Of a stretch of DNA of 64,000 bases, positions 8,557-18,203 are shown in pieces. The position numbers and the translations under genes were made by a program. Positions within the stretch are counted from its first letter, which is position 1, and every line of letters starts with the position of its first letter. Below the pieces are notes generated by a model that saw nothing but the letters and a program-made list of their open reading frames with translations, searched no databases and was not told where the DNA came from. The stretch lies in contig CANJRG010000004.1 in assembly GCA_947476745.1 (NCBI GenBank), positions 1 to 64,000 of the forward strand. Direction: 5' to 3'. The stretch comes from Acidimicrobiia bacterium. Lineage in GTDB: Bacteria > Actinomycetota > Acidimicrobiia > Acidimicrobiales > CAIXPF01.

Positions 8557-9758
8557 CACAGCGACTGCAGCACCCGGCCGAGGATATCGACCGCGGTGTC
8601 CATGTCGGCGTCGCTGATGTTCAGCGGCGGCGTCAGGCGCAGGGCGCTCGCGGTGATGGCGTTGACCACCAGCCCGGCCTCGAGGCAGGCGGCGTACGCG
8701 ACTTTCGCGTCCAGCCCGGGGGCCAACTCGGCAGCCAGGATCAGCCCCGAGCCGCGAACCGACGCCACCTGGGGGATCTGTTCGAGCTTGGCGGTGAGGT
8801 AGGCACCCTTCTCCCGTGACTGGCCGGGCAGATCGTCGCGTTCCATGATCTCGAGTACCTTGCGCACCGCAGACGTGGCCATGGGCTGGCCGGAATACGT
8901 CGAGCCGTGATCGCCCGGTTGGAACGACCCGGCGACATCGGCCCGGGCCCAGATCGCCCCGATGGGCATGCCGTTACCCATCGCCTTGGCGAGGCAGACC
9001 ACGTCGGGCTCGATGCCGTGGTGCTGGAACCCGAACCACCGACCGGTGCGGGCGAAACCGGTCTGCACCTCGTCCATCATGAGCAACAGGCCACGCTCGT
9101 CACAGAGACGCCGCGCCGCCTGCAGGTACTCCGTCGACGCCGGGAACACGCCACCCTCGCCCTGGATCGGCTCGAGCAGGATCGCGGCGACGGTGGGATC
9201 GATGGCGGCCTCGAGGGCCTCGATGTCGCCGAGGGCGACGTGGCGGAAGCCCTCGGGCATCGGCGCGAACGGCTCGTGCTTGGCCGGTTGCCCGGTCGCC
9301 GCCAGGGTGGCCAGGGTCCGGCCGTGGAAGCTTCCATAGGTGGTGATAACCCCGTAGCGGCCGTGCCCGGCCCACTTGCGGGCCAACTTGATCGCGGCTT
9401 CGTTGGCCTCGGCTCCGGAGTTGCAGAAAAAGACCTGGCCACCAGCGGGGCTTCCGTCCCCGATCAGCCGGTCGATGGTGCGGGCCACCTCCCATGCGTG
9501 CTCGGTGGCGAAGATCGACGACACGTGCAGCAGCGTGCGGGCCTGCTCGGCGATCGCGTCGGCCACCTCGGGATGGGCATGGCCGAGCGACGTGACCGCC
9601 AAGCCGCACAGGAAGTCGAGGTACTCCTTGCCGTGGTTGTCCCACAGCCGGGACCCCTCACCGCGCACGAACATCACCGATGGCGCGGCGAAGTTCGACA
9701 TGATCGGGCAGCGAACGAGATCGGACGGTGCGTCCATCTGGATGGAGTGCGTCGACAT
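8556..9758 (-). CDS. argD: Acetylornithine aminotransferase
   Basis: PLP enzyme that makes N-acetylornithine from the semialdehyde produced by ArgC. The 400-residue class III aminotransferase has the cofactor motif VFFCNSGAEANEAAIK, MMDEVQTGFARTG, and the PLP-lysine region CLAKAMGNGMPIGA. The ATG at 9758 has a purine-rich ribosome-binding site (AGGGGGAACCACC) directly before it, so the longer open frame to 9839 is not used. A 181-base gap separates it from argB; I see nothing in that gap. Confidence 0.96.
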   Translation of the reverse strand: MSTHSIQMDAPSDLVRCPIMSNFAAPSVMFVRGEGSRLWDNHGKEYLDFLCGLAVTSLGHAHPEVADAIAEQARTLLHVSSIFATEHAWEVARTIDRLIGDGSPAGGQVFFCNSGAEANEAAIKLARKWAGHGRYGVITTYGSFHGRTLATLAATGQPAKHEPFAPMPEGFRHVALGDIEALEAAIDPTVAAILLEPIQGEGGVFPASTEYLQAARRLCDERGLLLMMDEVQTGFARTGRWFGFQHHGIEPDVVCLAKAMGNGMPIGAIWARADVAGSFQPGDHGSTYSGQPMATSAVRKVLEIMERDDLPGQSREKGAYLTAKLEQIPQVASVRGSGLILAAELAPGLDAKVAYAACLEAGLVVNAITASALRLTPPLNISDADMDTAVDILGRVLQSL

Positions 9759-9939
9759 GGTGGTTCCCCCTGGGCATGACGTGGACAGACTGATGGGTGA
9801 CCGGCCCCAAGGCGGGTCGGCGGGTGGTGGTGACCGCACAGGGCAGCGGGGCGGCTAGGCGGCAGGACGGCGGAGAGCGCAGTTGGACGGTGCGGCAGGA
9901 CGGCCGCTATCGGCCGGGACGTCGTCGCCGAGGGTCGGC

Positions 9940-10818
9940 TCAGCTCCCGGTGATCATCGTGCCGATGCCGCTGTCGGTGAACAGTTCCAGCAGCAGCACA
10001 TGATCGATACGCCCATCGATCAGGTGGGCGGAGCGCACGTTGGCCGCAACCGCGCTGAGACAGGCCTCGACCTTCGGGATCATCCCGGAGGCCACGGTGC
10101 CGTCCTCGATGAGGGGCTGCAGTTCAGCGGCCGTGATGTGCGAGATCAGCGTGGCCGGATCGGCCACGTCACGGCGGAGACCCTCGATGTCGGTGAGGAA
10201 CACCAGCTTCTCGGCTTCGAGGGCAACGGCGATGGCGCCGGCCACGGTGTCGGCGTTGATGTTGTACGCCTGGCCGGTGTCGTCGACGCCGATCGTGGCG
10301 ATCACCGGGATGAGGTCCTGTTCCAGCAGCCGCAGCAGTAACGACGGGTTGATGTGAGCGACGTCGCCGACGAAGCCGAGGTCAGGGTCGTGCAGAACGG
10401 CGGTGATCAGCCCGGCGTCCTCGCCGGACACGCCCACAGCGAGCGGACCGTGGCGATTGATGTCGGAGACCAGCTCACGGTTCACCTTGCCCACCAGCAC
10501 CATGCGGGTGATCTCCAGCGACTCGGCATCGGTGACCCGCAACCCGTTGCGAAACTCGGCCTTCTTGCCGAGCCTTCCCATCATCTCGGTGATCTGGGGA
10601 CCGCCGCCGTGCACCACGACCGGCTTCAGGCCGACCGACTGCATCAGCACGATGTCCTCGGCGAACTGGGCGGCGCCTCCCCCCGGGTTCATGGCGTTCC
10701 CGCCGTACTTGACCACCACGACCTTGTTGCGGAAGCGCTGGATGTAGGGCAGGGCCTGGGCCAGCACGGCAGCGGTGTCCGATGCAGCGGTCTGCGAGGT
10801 GGTCGCGTCATCGGTCAT
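9940..10818 (-). CDS. argB: Acetylglutamate kinase
   Basis: Phosphorylates N-acetylglutamate, the usual feedback-controlled step in organisms that recycle acetyl groups. The 292-residue amino-acid kinase has KVVVVKYGGNAM, VVVHGGGPQI, the NINADTVAG nucleotide-binding segment and GMIPKVEACL. The ATG at 10818 overlaps the argC stop as ATGA. In many actinomycetes argJ lies between argC and argB; here they overlap directly, so argJ is missing from the cluster. Confidence 0.96.
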   Translation of the reverse strand: MTDDATTSQTAASDTAAVLAQALPYIQRFRNKVVVVKYGGNAMNPGGGAAQFAEDIVLMQSVGLKPVVVHGGGPQITEMMGRLGKKAEFRNGLRVTDAESLEITRMVLVGKVNRELVSDINRHGPLAVGVSGEDAGLITAVLHDPDLGFVGDVAHINPSLLLRLLEQDLIPVIATIGVDDTGQAYNINADTVAGAIAVALEAEKLVFLTDIEGLRRDVADPATLISHITAAELQPLIEDGTVASGMIPKVEACLSAVAANVRSAHLIDGRIDHVLLLELFTDSGIGTMITGS

Positions 10819-11864
10819 GGGTACACCCCCACCACCGGTAGGCCGGTGGTTTCCGCAAGCCCGCAGATCAGGTTCGCGCACTGCACCGCTGCACCCGAGG
10901 CTCCCTTGGTCAGGTTGTCGATGGCACAGATGCCGAGCACGAAGCCGGTCCGGGCGTCGTAACGAACGGTCACCTGGGCGACGTTGGAGCCGAGCGTCGC
11001 CTTGGTGGAGGGCGATCCGTCGGTCACCACGACAAACGGTTCGTCGGCGTAGTACTCGCGGTACAGCCGTAGCAGGCTCTCGGTGCTGAGCTCGGACTCC
11101 CGCCCAGGAGCCGGCCGGGCGTAGCAGGTGGCCAGGATGCCCCGGTTCATCGGCGCAAGGTGCGGCGTGAACAGCACCTTGGCCCCCAGCAGCATCTCCA
11201 TCTCGGGTGTATGTCGATGGTCGAGCAGCCCGTAGGCGGTGAAGTCCTCGTCGACGGTGCAGAAGGTGGTGTTCGGCTTGGGCGGACGGCCCGCGCCAGA
11301 CACACCGCTGGCAGCATCGACGATCACCGCACCGAGGTCGATCAACCCCGCCCGGGCGGCGGGAAGCAGCGCCAAGGTCCCGGCGGTCGGGTAGCACCCG
11401 GGCGAAGCCACCAGGTCGGCGCCGAGCAGCTGCTCCCGATAGACCTCGGGAAGGCCGTAGACGAAGGAGTCGAGCAGCTCGGGAGCCTGGTGCTCGTCGT
11501 GGTACCAGATCGGGTAGAGGCCCGGGTCCTTCAGCCGGAAGTCGGCCGAGAGATCGACGATCCGCTTGGCCCCGGCGGCCCGTAACTGGGGCACGATCCC
11601 CTGCGACGCGCCATGGGGCAGCCCGAGGAAGACCACATCGGCTGTGGCTGCGGCCGCGATGTCGACCTCGTCGAAGCACCGGCCGCGGTAGGCGGCGGCG
11701 AGGCTCGGATACAAACCGGCGATCAGCGTGCCGGCCTGGGAGTCACCGGTGGCCAGCTCGACGTCGAAGTTCGGGTGCGTGGCCAACAGGCGGAGCAGTT
11801 CTGCCCCCGTGTAGCCCGACGCACCGATGATGGCGGCGGAAAGCACCCGCAGACGATACGCCAC
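10815..11864 (-). CDS. argC: N-acetyl-gamma-glutamyl-phosphate reductase
   Basis: NADPH-dependent reduction of N-acetylglutamyl phosphate to the semialdehyde. The protein has the Rossmann start AAIIGASGYTGAELLRLL, the active-site cysteine in SPGCYPTAGTLAL and HRHTPEME. It is the first gene of the arg operon. The open frame could start at TTG 11891, GTG 11864 or GTG 11846. I choose 11864 (349 residues) because TATCTA lies exactly 6 bases before it, the same spacing as other likely leaderless starts here. A palindrome overlapping that -10 is a candidate ArgR site. Confidence 0.95.
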   Translation of the reverse strand: MAYRLRVLSAAIIGASGYTGAELLRLLATHPNFDVELATGDSQAGTLIAGLYPSLAAAYRGRCFDEVDIAAAATADVVFLGLPHGASQGIVPQLRAAGAKRIVDLSADFRLKDPGLYPIWYHDEHQAPELLDSFVYGLPEVYREQLLGADLVASPGCYPTAGTLALLPAARAGLIDLGAVIVDAASGVSGAGRPPKPNTTFCTVDEDFTAYGLLDHRHTPEMEMLLGAKVLFTPHLAPMNRGILATCYARPAPGRESELSTESLLRLYREYYADEPFVVVTDGSPSTKATLGSNVAQVTVRYDARTGFVLGICAIDNLTKGASGAAVQCANLICGLAETTGLPVVGVYP

Positions 11865-11866
11865 GC

Positions 11867-11880
11867 TGCATAGATATACA
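11867..11880. promoter_or_regulatory. Candidate ArgR operator over the argC promoter
   Basis: TGCATAGATATACA is a near-perfect 14-bp palindrome (one mismatched pair), A+T-rich in a G+C-rich region. It overlaps TATCTA, the likely -10 for argC on the minus strand. Half-sites TGYATA resemble ArgR boxes of other bacteria. The location fits repression of the arg operon by its own argR. A single box is visible; ArgR often uses two. Confidence 0.45.
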
Positions 11881-11977
11881 AGAATCGCCAACGCCGGGGT
11901 CGCTCCCCGTCGGCATCGGCTCGCCGACCGAGGACCGGGCGGCCAGCGACCCCACCGGACCGGTACCGTGCGGAGTC

Positions 11978-13063
11978 ATGGAACCCCGGCACCACGGCAC
12001 CGCCGACGCCATCGCACGCCTGAAAGCCCTCCCCCGCATCGCCCTGACGCCGCTACCGACCCCGCTGCACCGTCTGGCCCGGTTCTCCGACTCCCTCGGG
12101 GCGGACATCTGGATCAAACGCGACGACATGGGCAGCGTGGGACTCGCCGGGAACAAGGTCCGCAAGTACGAACTGCTGCTCGGTCAGGCACTCACCGAGG
12201 GGGCCGACACCCTCATCACCACCGGCGCGGTGCAGTCGAACTCGGCCCGGGCGGGAGCGGCGGCCGCAGCCCAGTTGGGGCTTCGCTGCGTGTTGGTGCT
12301 GACCGGCGAGCCACCCGCCGAGCGACGGGCCAACCTCTTGCTCGACGACCTGTTCGGCGCCGAGGTGCGCTTCGTGGGCAGGCTCGGCTGGTCCGGGCTG
12401 GAGCCGGTGCTTGCGGCCGCCGCCGCCGAGGTCGCCCAGGCCGGCGGCCGGCCCTATGTCGTCCCGGTCGGGGCATCGTCACCGCTGGGATCACTGGGAT
12501 TCGCGCTGGCTTACCGCGAGTTGCTCGACCAACTCCGCCAGGCCGGACTCGATCTCGGCGACGGCGACGGCATGGGCGACGGATCCGGAGCCGGCTCCGT
12601 TGCCGTGACGGCCCAAGGGCCCGTGCTGCTGCACACCACCACCTCCGGCGGCACCCACGCCGGGCTGGTGGTCGGCCGGGCGCTGTGGGGCCAGGGACCC
12701 CGACCGATCGGCGTCGACGCCGGCCGGGTGCTGACCGACCCGGCACGCGACCTGGCCCAACTGGCGACCGAGGCCGCAGCGGTGATCGGCCTCGACCGAC
12801 ACTTCAGCCCCGAACAGATCGCCGTCGAACTCGGCTACGCCGGACCGGCCTACGGCAGCGTCACCGAGGAGGGGCTGTCGGCCATCCGCTTGCTCGCCAC
12901 CACCGAGGGCATCGTGGCCGACCCGGTCTACTCCGGGAAGGGCCTTGCGGCCGTGGTCGACCTGGCCCGATCCGGGCGTCACGAAGGACGCCCGATCGTG
13001 TTCTGGCATACCGGCGGATGGCACGCCAACTTCGACCCGCACTACGGCGACGCGCTGCGCTGA
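11978..13063 (+). CDS. PLP-dependent D-cysteine desulfhydrase / ACC deaminase family protein
   Basis: Fold-type II PLP enzyme of the D-cysteine desulfhydrase/1-aminocyclopropane-1-carboxylate deaminase family. The 361-residue product has IWIKRDDMGS, the PLP-lysine motif GNKVRKYE, TTGAVQSNSARA and the phosphate-binding region TTTSGGTHAGL. A Gly/Asp-rich insertion (LGDGDGMGDGSGAG, about residues 190-203) sits before the phosphate loop. The reaction cannot be assigned from motifs alone. It diverges from argC across about 110 bases and converges on pheT; no terminator is obvious in the 45 bases between. Confidence 0.85.
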   Translation: MEPRHHGTADAIARLKALPRIALTPLPTPLHRLARFSDSLGADIWIKRDDMGSVGLAGNKVRKYELLLGQALTEGADTLITTGAVQSNSARAGAAAAAQLGLRCVLVLTGEPPAERRANLLLDDLFGAEVRFVGRLGWSGLEPVLAAAAAEVAQAGGRPYVVPVGASSPLGSLGFALAYRELLDQLRQAGLDLGDGDGMGDGSGAGSVAVTAQGPVLLHTTTSGGTHAGLVVGRALWGQGPRPIGVDAGRVLTDPARDLAQLATEAAAVIGLDRHFSPEQIAVELGYAGPAYGSVTEEGLSAIRLLATTEGIVADPVYSGKGLAAVVDLARSGRHEGRPIVFWHTGGWHANFDPHYGDALR

Positions 13064-13108
13064 CCGGTCCATCCAGCCGAGCAGCACCGGCGGCAGGTCT
13101 GAGGGCGA

Positions 13109-15475
13109 TCAGCCGCGCAACACCGCGCCGAGCCCGCCGATGACCGCCCCGATGCATCCGAGCCGAACTGCGGACACCTCGGCATCGGTCAACGTACGGT
13201 CCGCTGCCTGAAAGCGCAGGCGGTAAGCCAGCGACCGACTTCCGGGTTCCACGCGGTCGCCGCGGTAGACGTCGAACAGATGCAGGTCGACCAGGAGGTC
13301 GCCGCCCGCGGTCCGCAGCGCCGACGACACCGCTGCTGCAGGGACGTTCTCGGCCACCACGAAGGCCAGGTCGACGTCGGAGGAGGGATAGCGCGACACC
13401 CGCCGATAGGCCCGGATGCCGTGCGGCAGCGCCAACAACGCGGTCAGATCAACCTGCAGCCAGGCCACCCGCCGCTCGACGCTGTACCCCGAGGCGACCC
13501 GGGGATCGACCTCGCCGACCGCACCGACCACCCTCCCGCCGAGCACGATACGGGCGCTACGGGTGGGATGCATCCCGGCCGGGGCATCCGCCTGCAACAC
13601 CCACTCCCCCAGACCGAGCACGTCGGCGACGACCTGCCATACCTCGGTCGCCGCAGGAGCCTCGGCTCCCGACAACGCCACGCCGAGCTGCTCGCGTTCG
13701 TCGGGCAGCGACGCCGATCGATCGGTCGGCAGGAACACATGGCCGATCTCGAAGCAGGACAGGTCCGGATTGCGGTGCGAGGCGTTGAAGGCCAGGGTCT
13801 TCAGCACTCCGGGCAACAGCGAGGTCCGCATGACCGACTCCGCCTCGACGAGCGGATTGGTGACCCGCACGGCATCGGCATCGAGCCCGGCGCGGGCGAG
13901 ATCACCCGGCGCCAGGAACGGCAACGGCATCACCTCGGTCAGCCCGAAGCCCACCAGGGCATGGCGCAACCGGCGGCGGTCCTGCTGGACCTCACTGAGC
14001 GCACCGGCCTGGGCCGTCGGACGCGGTACCCGCTTGGGGATCCGCTCGAACCCGAAGTGCCGACCCACTTCCTCGATGACGTCGATCTCGGTGGAGGTGT
14101 CGACCATCCGGAAGGACGGGACCTGCACCTCGAGATCCTCACCCACCGCCCGGCTGGTGAAGCCAATCGGCGCCAGCAACACCGCGATGGCGTCCCGCTC
14201 GAGGTCCACGCCGAGCATGGCGTTCACCCGATCGGTCCGCACCGTCACCATGGCCGGCGTGGGGAGGTTGCCCTCGCCGACGATGTCCCCTGCGGCCATC
14301 CGCACCGGGGTGCTCTCGCGCAACAGTTGCACGAATCGACGCATGGCGACGCCGATCACCTCGGGATCGGAACCACGCTCGAACCGGGTCGCGGCCTCCG
14401 AACGCAGGCCCAGCCGCCGCGCCGTGCGGGCGATGGACATCGGGTCCCACCAGGCCATCTCCAACAGGATCTCGGTGGTCGTATCGGAGATCTCCGTCGA
14501 AGCTCCACCCATGACCCCGGCGATGCCGATCACCGCGTCCTCGCCGTCGCAAATCGCGCCGTCACGGCCGGTCAGGCTCCGTTGCTGCCCGTCGAGCGTC
14601 GCCACGGTCTCGCCGTCACGCGCCCAACGCACCCGGATGCGCCGCCCGGCGACCCGGCCGAGGTCGAAGGTGTGCGAGGGCTGACCGAGTTCCAACATCA
14701 CGTAGTTGGAGACATCCACCACGTTGTTGATCGGCCGCATGCCCAAGGCCGTCAGACGATTGGCAAGCCACCGCGGCGACGGGCCGACGGTGATGTCGCG
14801 CAGCACCCGCGCCACGAACCGCCCGCAGAGGTCACCGTGGACGATGTCGACCGTCGCCTCGCCGGCAGCCGGCCAGGAGGCATCGGACTCCACGACCGGA
14901 TCGGGCATTGCGAAGGGCACCCCGAGCCACGCGGCAAGGTCACGGGCCACGCCCGCGATCGAGAGCGCATCGGGCCGGTTGCCGGTCACGTCGAGGTCGA
15001 AGAGCACGTCGGTCTCGATGCCCATCGCGGTGCGGAAGTCCGCACCCACCTCGAAATCGGCGGGAAGGATCAGGATCCCGTCCACGAGGTCGGCGAGTCC
15101 CACTTCGCGTGCGGCGCACAACATGCCGTTGGACCACTCGCCGCGCAGCTTGCGACGCTCGATGAGCATGCCGTTGGGCATGGTCGTACCCAGGGTGGCG
15201 AAGGGCACCAGGTCGCCGGGCGCCATGTTGAACGCCCCACAACAGACCTGCAACGGCTCGCCGTCACCCGGGTCGACGTCGACGAGTTGGATGCGATCGG
15301 CCTTGGGATGCGGCCGGGTGGCGAGCACCCGGGCCACGACGATGCCCTCGAGGTTCGCCCCCAGCAGTTCCACCCCCTCGACGGCGAGGCCGAGCGCGCT
15401 GAGTTGGTCGGCCAGCCAATGGGGATCGCCTTCGATCGGTGCGAACTCGCGCAGCCACGACAGCAGGACCTTCAT
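13109..15475 (-). CDS. pheT: Phenylalanyl-tRNA synthetase beta subunit
   Basis: Non-catalytic subunit of the tetrameric (alpha2beta2) enzyme; it binds tRNA-Phe and edits mischarged tyrosine. The 788 residues carry an N-terminal tRNA-binding OB fold (LEGIVVARVL... about 40-150), the B3/B4 editing domain, the B5 domain (FERGSDPEV region), a catalytic-like core and a C-terminal FDX-ACB anticodon-binding domain (YRRVSRYPSSDVDLAFVV onward). The ATG at 15475 has a good ribosome-binding site (AGGAAGGACG). It follows pheS by 22 bases. Confidence 0.97.
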   Translation of the reverse strand: MKVLLSWLREFAPIEGDPHWLADQLSALGLAVEGVELLGANLEGIVVARVLATRPHPKADRIQLVDVDPGDGEPLQVCCGAFNMAPGDLVPFATLGTTMPNGMLIERRKLRGEWSNGMLCAAREVGLADLVDGILILPADFEVGADFRTAMGIETDVLFDLDVTGNRPDALSIAGVARDLAAWLGVPFAMPDPVVESDASWPAAGEATVDIVHGDLCGRFVARVLRDITVGPSPRWLANRLTALGMRPINNVVDVSNYVMLELGQPSHTFDLGRVAGRRIRVRWARDGETVATLDGQQRSLTGRDGAICDGEDAVIGIAGVMGGASTEISDTTTEILLEMAWWDPMSIARTARRLGLRSEAATRFERGSDPEVIGVAMRRFVQLLRESTPVRMAAGDIVGEGNLPTPAMVTVRTDRVNAMLGVDLERDAIAVLLAPIGFTSRAVGEDLEVQVPSFRMVDTSTEIDVIEEVGRHFGFERIPKRVPRPTAQAGALSEVQQDRRRLRHALVGFGLTEVMPLPFLAPGDLARAGLDADAVRVTNPLVEAESVMRTSLLPGVLKTLAFNASHRNPDLSCFEIGHVFLPTDRSASLPDEREQLGVALSGAEAPAATEVWQVVADVLGLGEWVLQADAPAGMHPTRSARIVLGGRVVGAVGEVDPRVASGYSVERRVAWLQVDLTALLALPHGIRAYRRVSRYPSSDVDLAFVVAENVPAAAVSSALRTAGGDLLVDLHLFDVYRGDRVEPGSRSLAYRLRFQAADRTLTDAEVSAVRLGCIGAVIGGLGAVLRG

Positions 15476-15497
15476 GGTCGGACGTCCTTCCTCGTGC

Positions 15498-16505
15498 TCA
15501 GAACTGACTCAGGAAGCGGACGTCGCCGCTCCAGAACTCGCGCAGGTCATCGACGCCGTGCCGGGTCAGGGCGAAACGGTCGATCCCGAAGCCGAAGGCG
15601 AAACCCGACCACTGCTCGGGATCGATGCCGCCGGCCCGCAGCACGTTGGGGTGCACCATCCCGCAGCCGCCGAGCTCCAGCCATGACCCGTCCGGGCGAC
15701 GGACGTCGAACTCGGCCGACGGCTCGGTGAACGGGAAGTACGACGGTCGCAGGCGCGAGGAGAACGCGCCCCCGAAGAAGGCCTTCACGAAGGAATCCAA
15801 CGTACCGGCGAGGTCGCCGAGGCTGATGCCCTTGTCGATGACCAGCCCTTCGATCTGGTGGAAGACCGGCATGTGCGTCGCATCGGGCGTGTCCTGGCGG
15901 TACACCCGGCCCGGGCACACCACATAGATCGGGGGCTCATGGGCCAGCATCGTGCGGACCTGGACGGGCGAGGTATGGGTACGCAGCAACGTGGCACCGG
16001 GATCGCCCCAATCGACCCACAACGAGTCCTGACTCTCCCGTGCCGGGTGACCGGCCGGGAAGTTCAACGCGCCGAAGTTGAACCACTCCGTCTCGATCTC
16101 GGGGCCCTCCGCCACCTGGAATCCCATCCCGACGAACACGTCCTCGAGACGCTCCCACGCCGCGGTGAACGGATGCAGGTGCCCGCGTCGCCGGCGCGGC
16201 GAGAACTCGCTCAGATCGAGGCGCTCGGTCTCGAGCCGCGCGGCCCGGTCGACCGACTCGATGGCCACTCGGCGAGCGGCGACGGCGTCGCCGACCTCGG
16301 TCATCGCCGTATTGACTGCCTGGCCGACCGACCGACGGCCCTCGGCGTCGAGTCCGCCGAGCGCCTTGCGCAACTCCACGATCATCGACCGCTTCCCGAG
16401 CACCTCGGTCTCCACGGTGGCCAGCTCCTCGAAGGTGGCGGCGGTAGCCACCTTGGCGAGGGCCTCGACACGGGCGCGTTCGACGGCGTCGAGTTCGGTG
16501 GTCAT
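15498..16505 (-). CDS. pheS: Phenylalanyl-tRNA synthetase alpha subunit
   Basis: Catalytic subunit that charges tRNA-Phe. The 335-residue protein has an N-terminal coiled-coil arm (1-100), then the class II core: HPFTAAWERLEDVF, GPEIETEWFNF, motif 2 GRVYRQDTPDATHMPVFHQIEG and motif 3 GFAFGFGIDRFALTRHG. It is of normal length, upstream of pheT, and 146 bases below the rRNA methylase gene. That gap is featureless apart from G+C richness. Confidence 0.97.
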   Translation of the reverse strand: MTTELDAVERARVEALAKVATAATFEELATVETEVLGKRSMIVELRKALGGLDAEGRRSVGQAVNTAMTEVGDAVAARRVAIESVDRAARLETERLDLSEFSPRRRRGHLHPFTAAWERLEDVFVGMGFQVAEGPEIETEWFNFGALNFPAGHPARESQDSLWVDWGDPGATLLRTHTSPVQVRTMLAHEPPIYVVCPGRVYRQDTPDATHMPVFHQIEGLVIDKGISLGDLAGTLDSFVKAFFGGAFSSRLRPSYFPFTEPSAEFDVRRPDGSWLELGGCGMVHPNVLRAGGIDPEQWSGFAFGFGIDRFALTRHGVDDLREFWSGDVRFLSQF

Positions 16506-16651
16506 GGCTGCAGAGCCTGCCCTTTGGCCAGGGGGGCGTCCAATTCCGGGGGCCCGAACGGGCCACCGGGCCCGACGACACCGGGACCCGATCGTCCCCG
16601 GCCCGCCGACGACGGTGAATCAGACGGCGGGACCGACGGCGCTGCTGGCAA

Positions 16652-17518
16652 TCATCCCCGGCGCTGGCGCCACGCCTCGAACCCGATGACCGTCGCCGCC
16701 ATCGCCACGTTCAACGACTCCACCGACCCAGCCATCGGAACGGTGAGGCGGCGATCGGCGGCCTCGACCGAGCGGACATCCAACCCGTGCGCCTCGCTCC
16801 CCAGCAGCACTGCGGCGGGGCCGCTCAGGTCGCTGGCGTAGAGGTCCTCACCACCGGACACGACCGTGGCGAAGGAGGTCAACATCCGGTCACGCAGCCA
16901 GTCGCGCAGCGCATCGAGGTCCTCCTCGACGGCGATCGGCAGCCGGAACAGGGCCCCGGCGGCAGCGCGGACCACCTTGGGTGACAGTGGGTCCACACTA
17001 CGGCCGGCAAAGACCACGGCGTAGGCCCCGGCCGCCTCGGCACTGCGCAGGATGGTGCCGGCGTTGCCCGGGTCGTTGACGTCCACCAGCACGAACAGCA
17101 GCGGCGGCCCCGACGGCTTCCACCGGGCCTCGAGCGGTGGTCCCGCGGAGGCTCCGACTGCGGCGGTGGATCCCAGGGCAAGCGCCGGTGCCCCCACCAC
17201 GGCCAGCACCCCCTGGCTGGTCACGGCATCGCCGAGGCGGTCGAGGGTGCCGGGCCGGACGAGCGTGGCGTCGGGCCAGTCGCCCTCCGCCTCGACGAAC
17301 ACCTCGTGGACAGGGAGAGACGCGTCAAGGGCCTCGGCCAGAAGCCGAGGCCCTTCGACGACCATGCACGCTCGATCTCGCCGGGCCGCCCGCGAACCGA
17401 GCAGCCGGCGGACCGCCGCGAGGCGGGGGTTACGGGGGGACAGCGCCTCGGTCAGGAACGGGTCCTGATCAGGAGGCCTTGGCCTGCGAGGCGAGCCCGG
17501 CGCGGGCGGCCTCGACAA
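16652..17518 (-). CDS. SpoU/TrmH-family RNA 2'-O-methyltransferase (TsnR-like)
   Basis: SAM-dependent ribose methyltransferase for rRNA or tRNA. SPOUT motifs are [19 protein letters not shown] (motif 1), LLGSEAHGL (motif 2) and [18 protein letters not shown] (motif 3, knot). The N-terminal substrate-binding domain starts near [15 protein letters not shown]. The only usable start in frame seems to be TTG at 17518, which overlaps the end of rplT by 50 bases; I find no good ribosome-binding site and regard the start as uncertain. Its place between rplT and pheS is the common order in actinomycetes. Confidence 0.9.
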   Translation of the reverse strand: MSRPPAPGSPRRPRPPDQDPFLTEALSPRNPRLAAVRRLLGSRAARRDRACMVVEGPRLLAEALDASLPVHEVFVEAEGDWPDATLVRPGTLDRLGDAVTSQGVLAVVGAPALALGSTAAVGASAGPPLEARWKPSGPPLLFVLVDVNDPGNAGTILRSAEAAGAYAVVFAGRSVDPLSPKVVRAAAGALFRLPIAVEEDLDALRDWLRDRMLTSFATVVSGGEDLYASDLSGPAAVLLGSEAHGLDVRSVEAADRRLTVPMAGSVESLNVAMAATVIGFEAWRQRRG

Positions 17519-17843
17519 GAGCCGTGAACGCCGCGGCGTCGGTGACGGCCACCTCGGCGAGAACCTTGCGATCGACCTCTACCCCGGCCAGACGCATCCC
17601 AGCTATGAACTGGCTGTAGCTCATGCCGTTCTGGCGGCAGGCGGCGTTGATACGGGTGATCCACAGCCGACGGAAGTCGCCCTTGCGGGCGCGACGGTCG
17701 CGGAAGGCGTACTGCAGCGCATGCATGACCGCCTCATTGGCGGCACGGTAGTTACGGCTGCGATGGCCGTAATAGCCACGGGCGCGTTCGAGGACGACGC
17801 GGCGGCGCTTTTTCGAATGGACGGCGCGCTTCACACGTGCCAT
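17469..17843 (-). CDS. rplT: 50S ribosomal protein L20
   Basis: Large-subunit protein needed for early 50S assembly. The 124 residues show the highly basic N-terminal extension ([15 protein letters not shown]) and the conserved [17 protein letters not shown] and [13 protein letters not shown] segments. The ATG has a strong ribosome-binding site (GAGGAGG). It is the third gene of the infC-rpmI-rplT operon; in several bacteria L20 represses this operon, but I see no proven L20 site here. Confidence 0.98.
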   Translation of the reverse strand: MARVKRAVHSKKRRRVVLERARGYYGHRSRNYRAANEAVMHALQYAFRDRRARKGDFRRLWITRINAACRQNGMSYSQFIAGMRLAGVEVDRKVLAEVAVTDAAAFTALVEAARAGLASQAKAS

Positions 17844-17915
17844 GGGGAAGCCTCCTCGGGAGTCGAGCTGATGGTCTAGGGGGGTGCCGGCGGGGAAACC
17901 ACGCCGACAGGCGGG

Positions 17916-18110
17916 CTACATGCCCAGCTGGCGCTTGATCGACGACGTGTCCCCATCGGACACGATGACCATCGGCTTCAGCCGACGGGTACGGGTCGAG
18001 GGCTTCTTCTCCAACAGGTGCTTACGGAAGGCACGGCGACGCTTGATCTTGCCCGTGCCCGTCACCTTGAAGCGCTTCGCCGCCCCGCTATGGGTCTTCA
18101 TTTTCGGCAT
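17916..18110 (-). CDS. rpmI: 50S ribosomal protein L35
   Basis: Small basic large-subunit protein. The 64 residues begin [20 protein letters not shown] and contain [16 protein letters not shown], both diagnostic. AGGAAAGG precedes the ATG at a normal distance. It lies between infC and rplT, as in most bacteria. Confidence 0.98.
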   Translation of the reverse strand: MPKMKTHSGAAKRFKVTGTGKIKRRRAFRKHLLEKKPSTRTRRLKPMVIVSDGDTSSIKRQLGM

Positions 18111-18203
18111 GAGAATTCAACCTTTCCTTCACCCGCAGGTGGCGGCAGCGCGCCGCCTTCGGGGTCCCCGCCGAGGGCGCGTGCCCAAGCGAGTTCGTCG
18201 TGA

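Noticed and set aside
9759..9939. A remnant gene (for example argJ) between argB and argD
   Set aside because: I could not find any argJ-like segment in six frames of this 181-base gap.
13280..15730. An 816-residue plus-strand open frame opposite pheT
   Set aside because: It is low-complexity and antisense to an unambiguous pheT.
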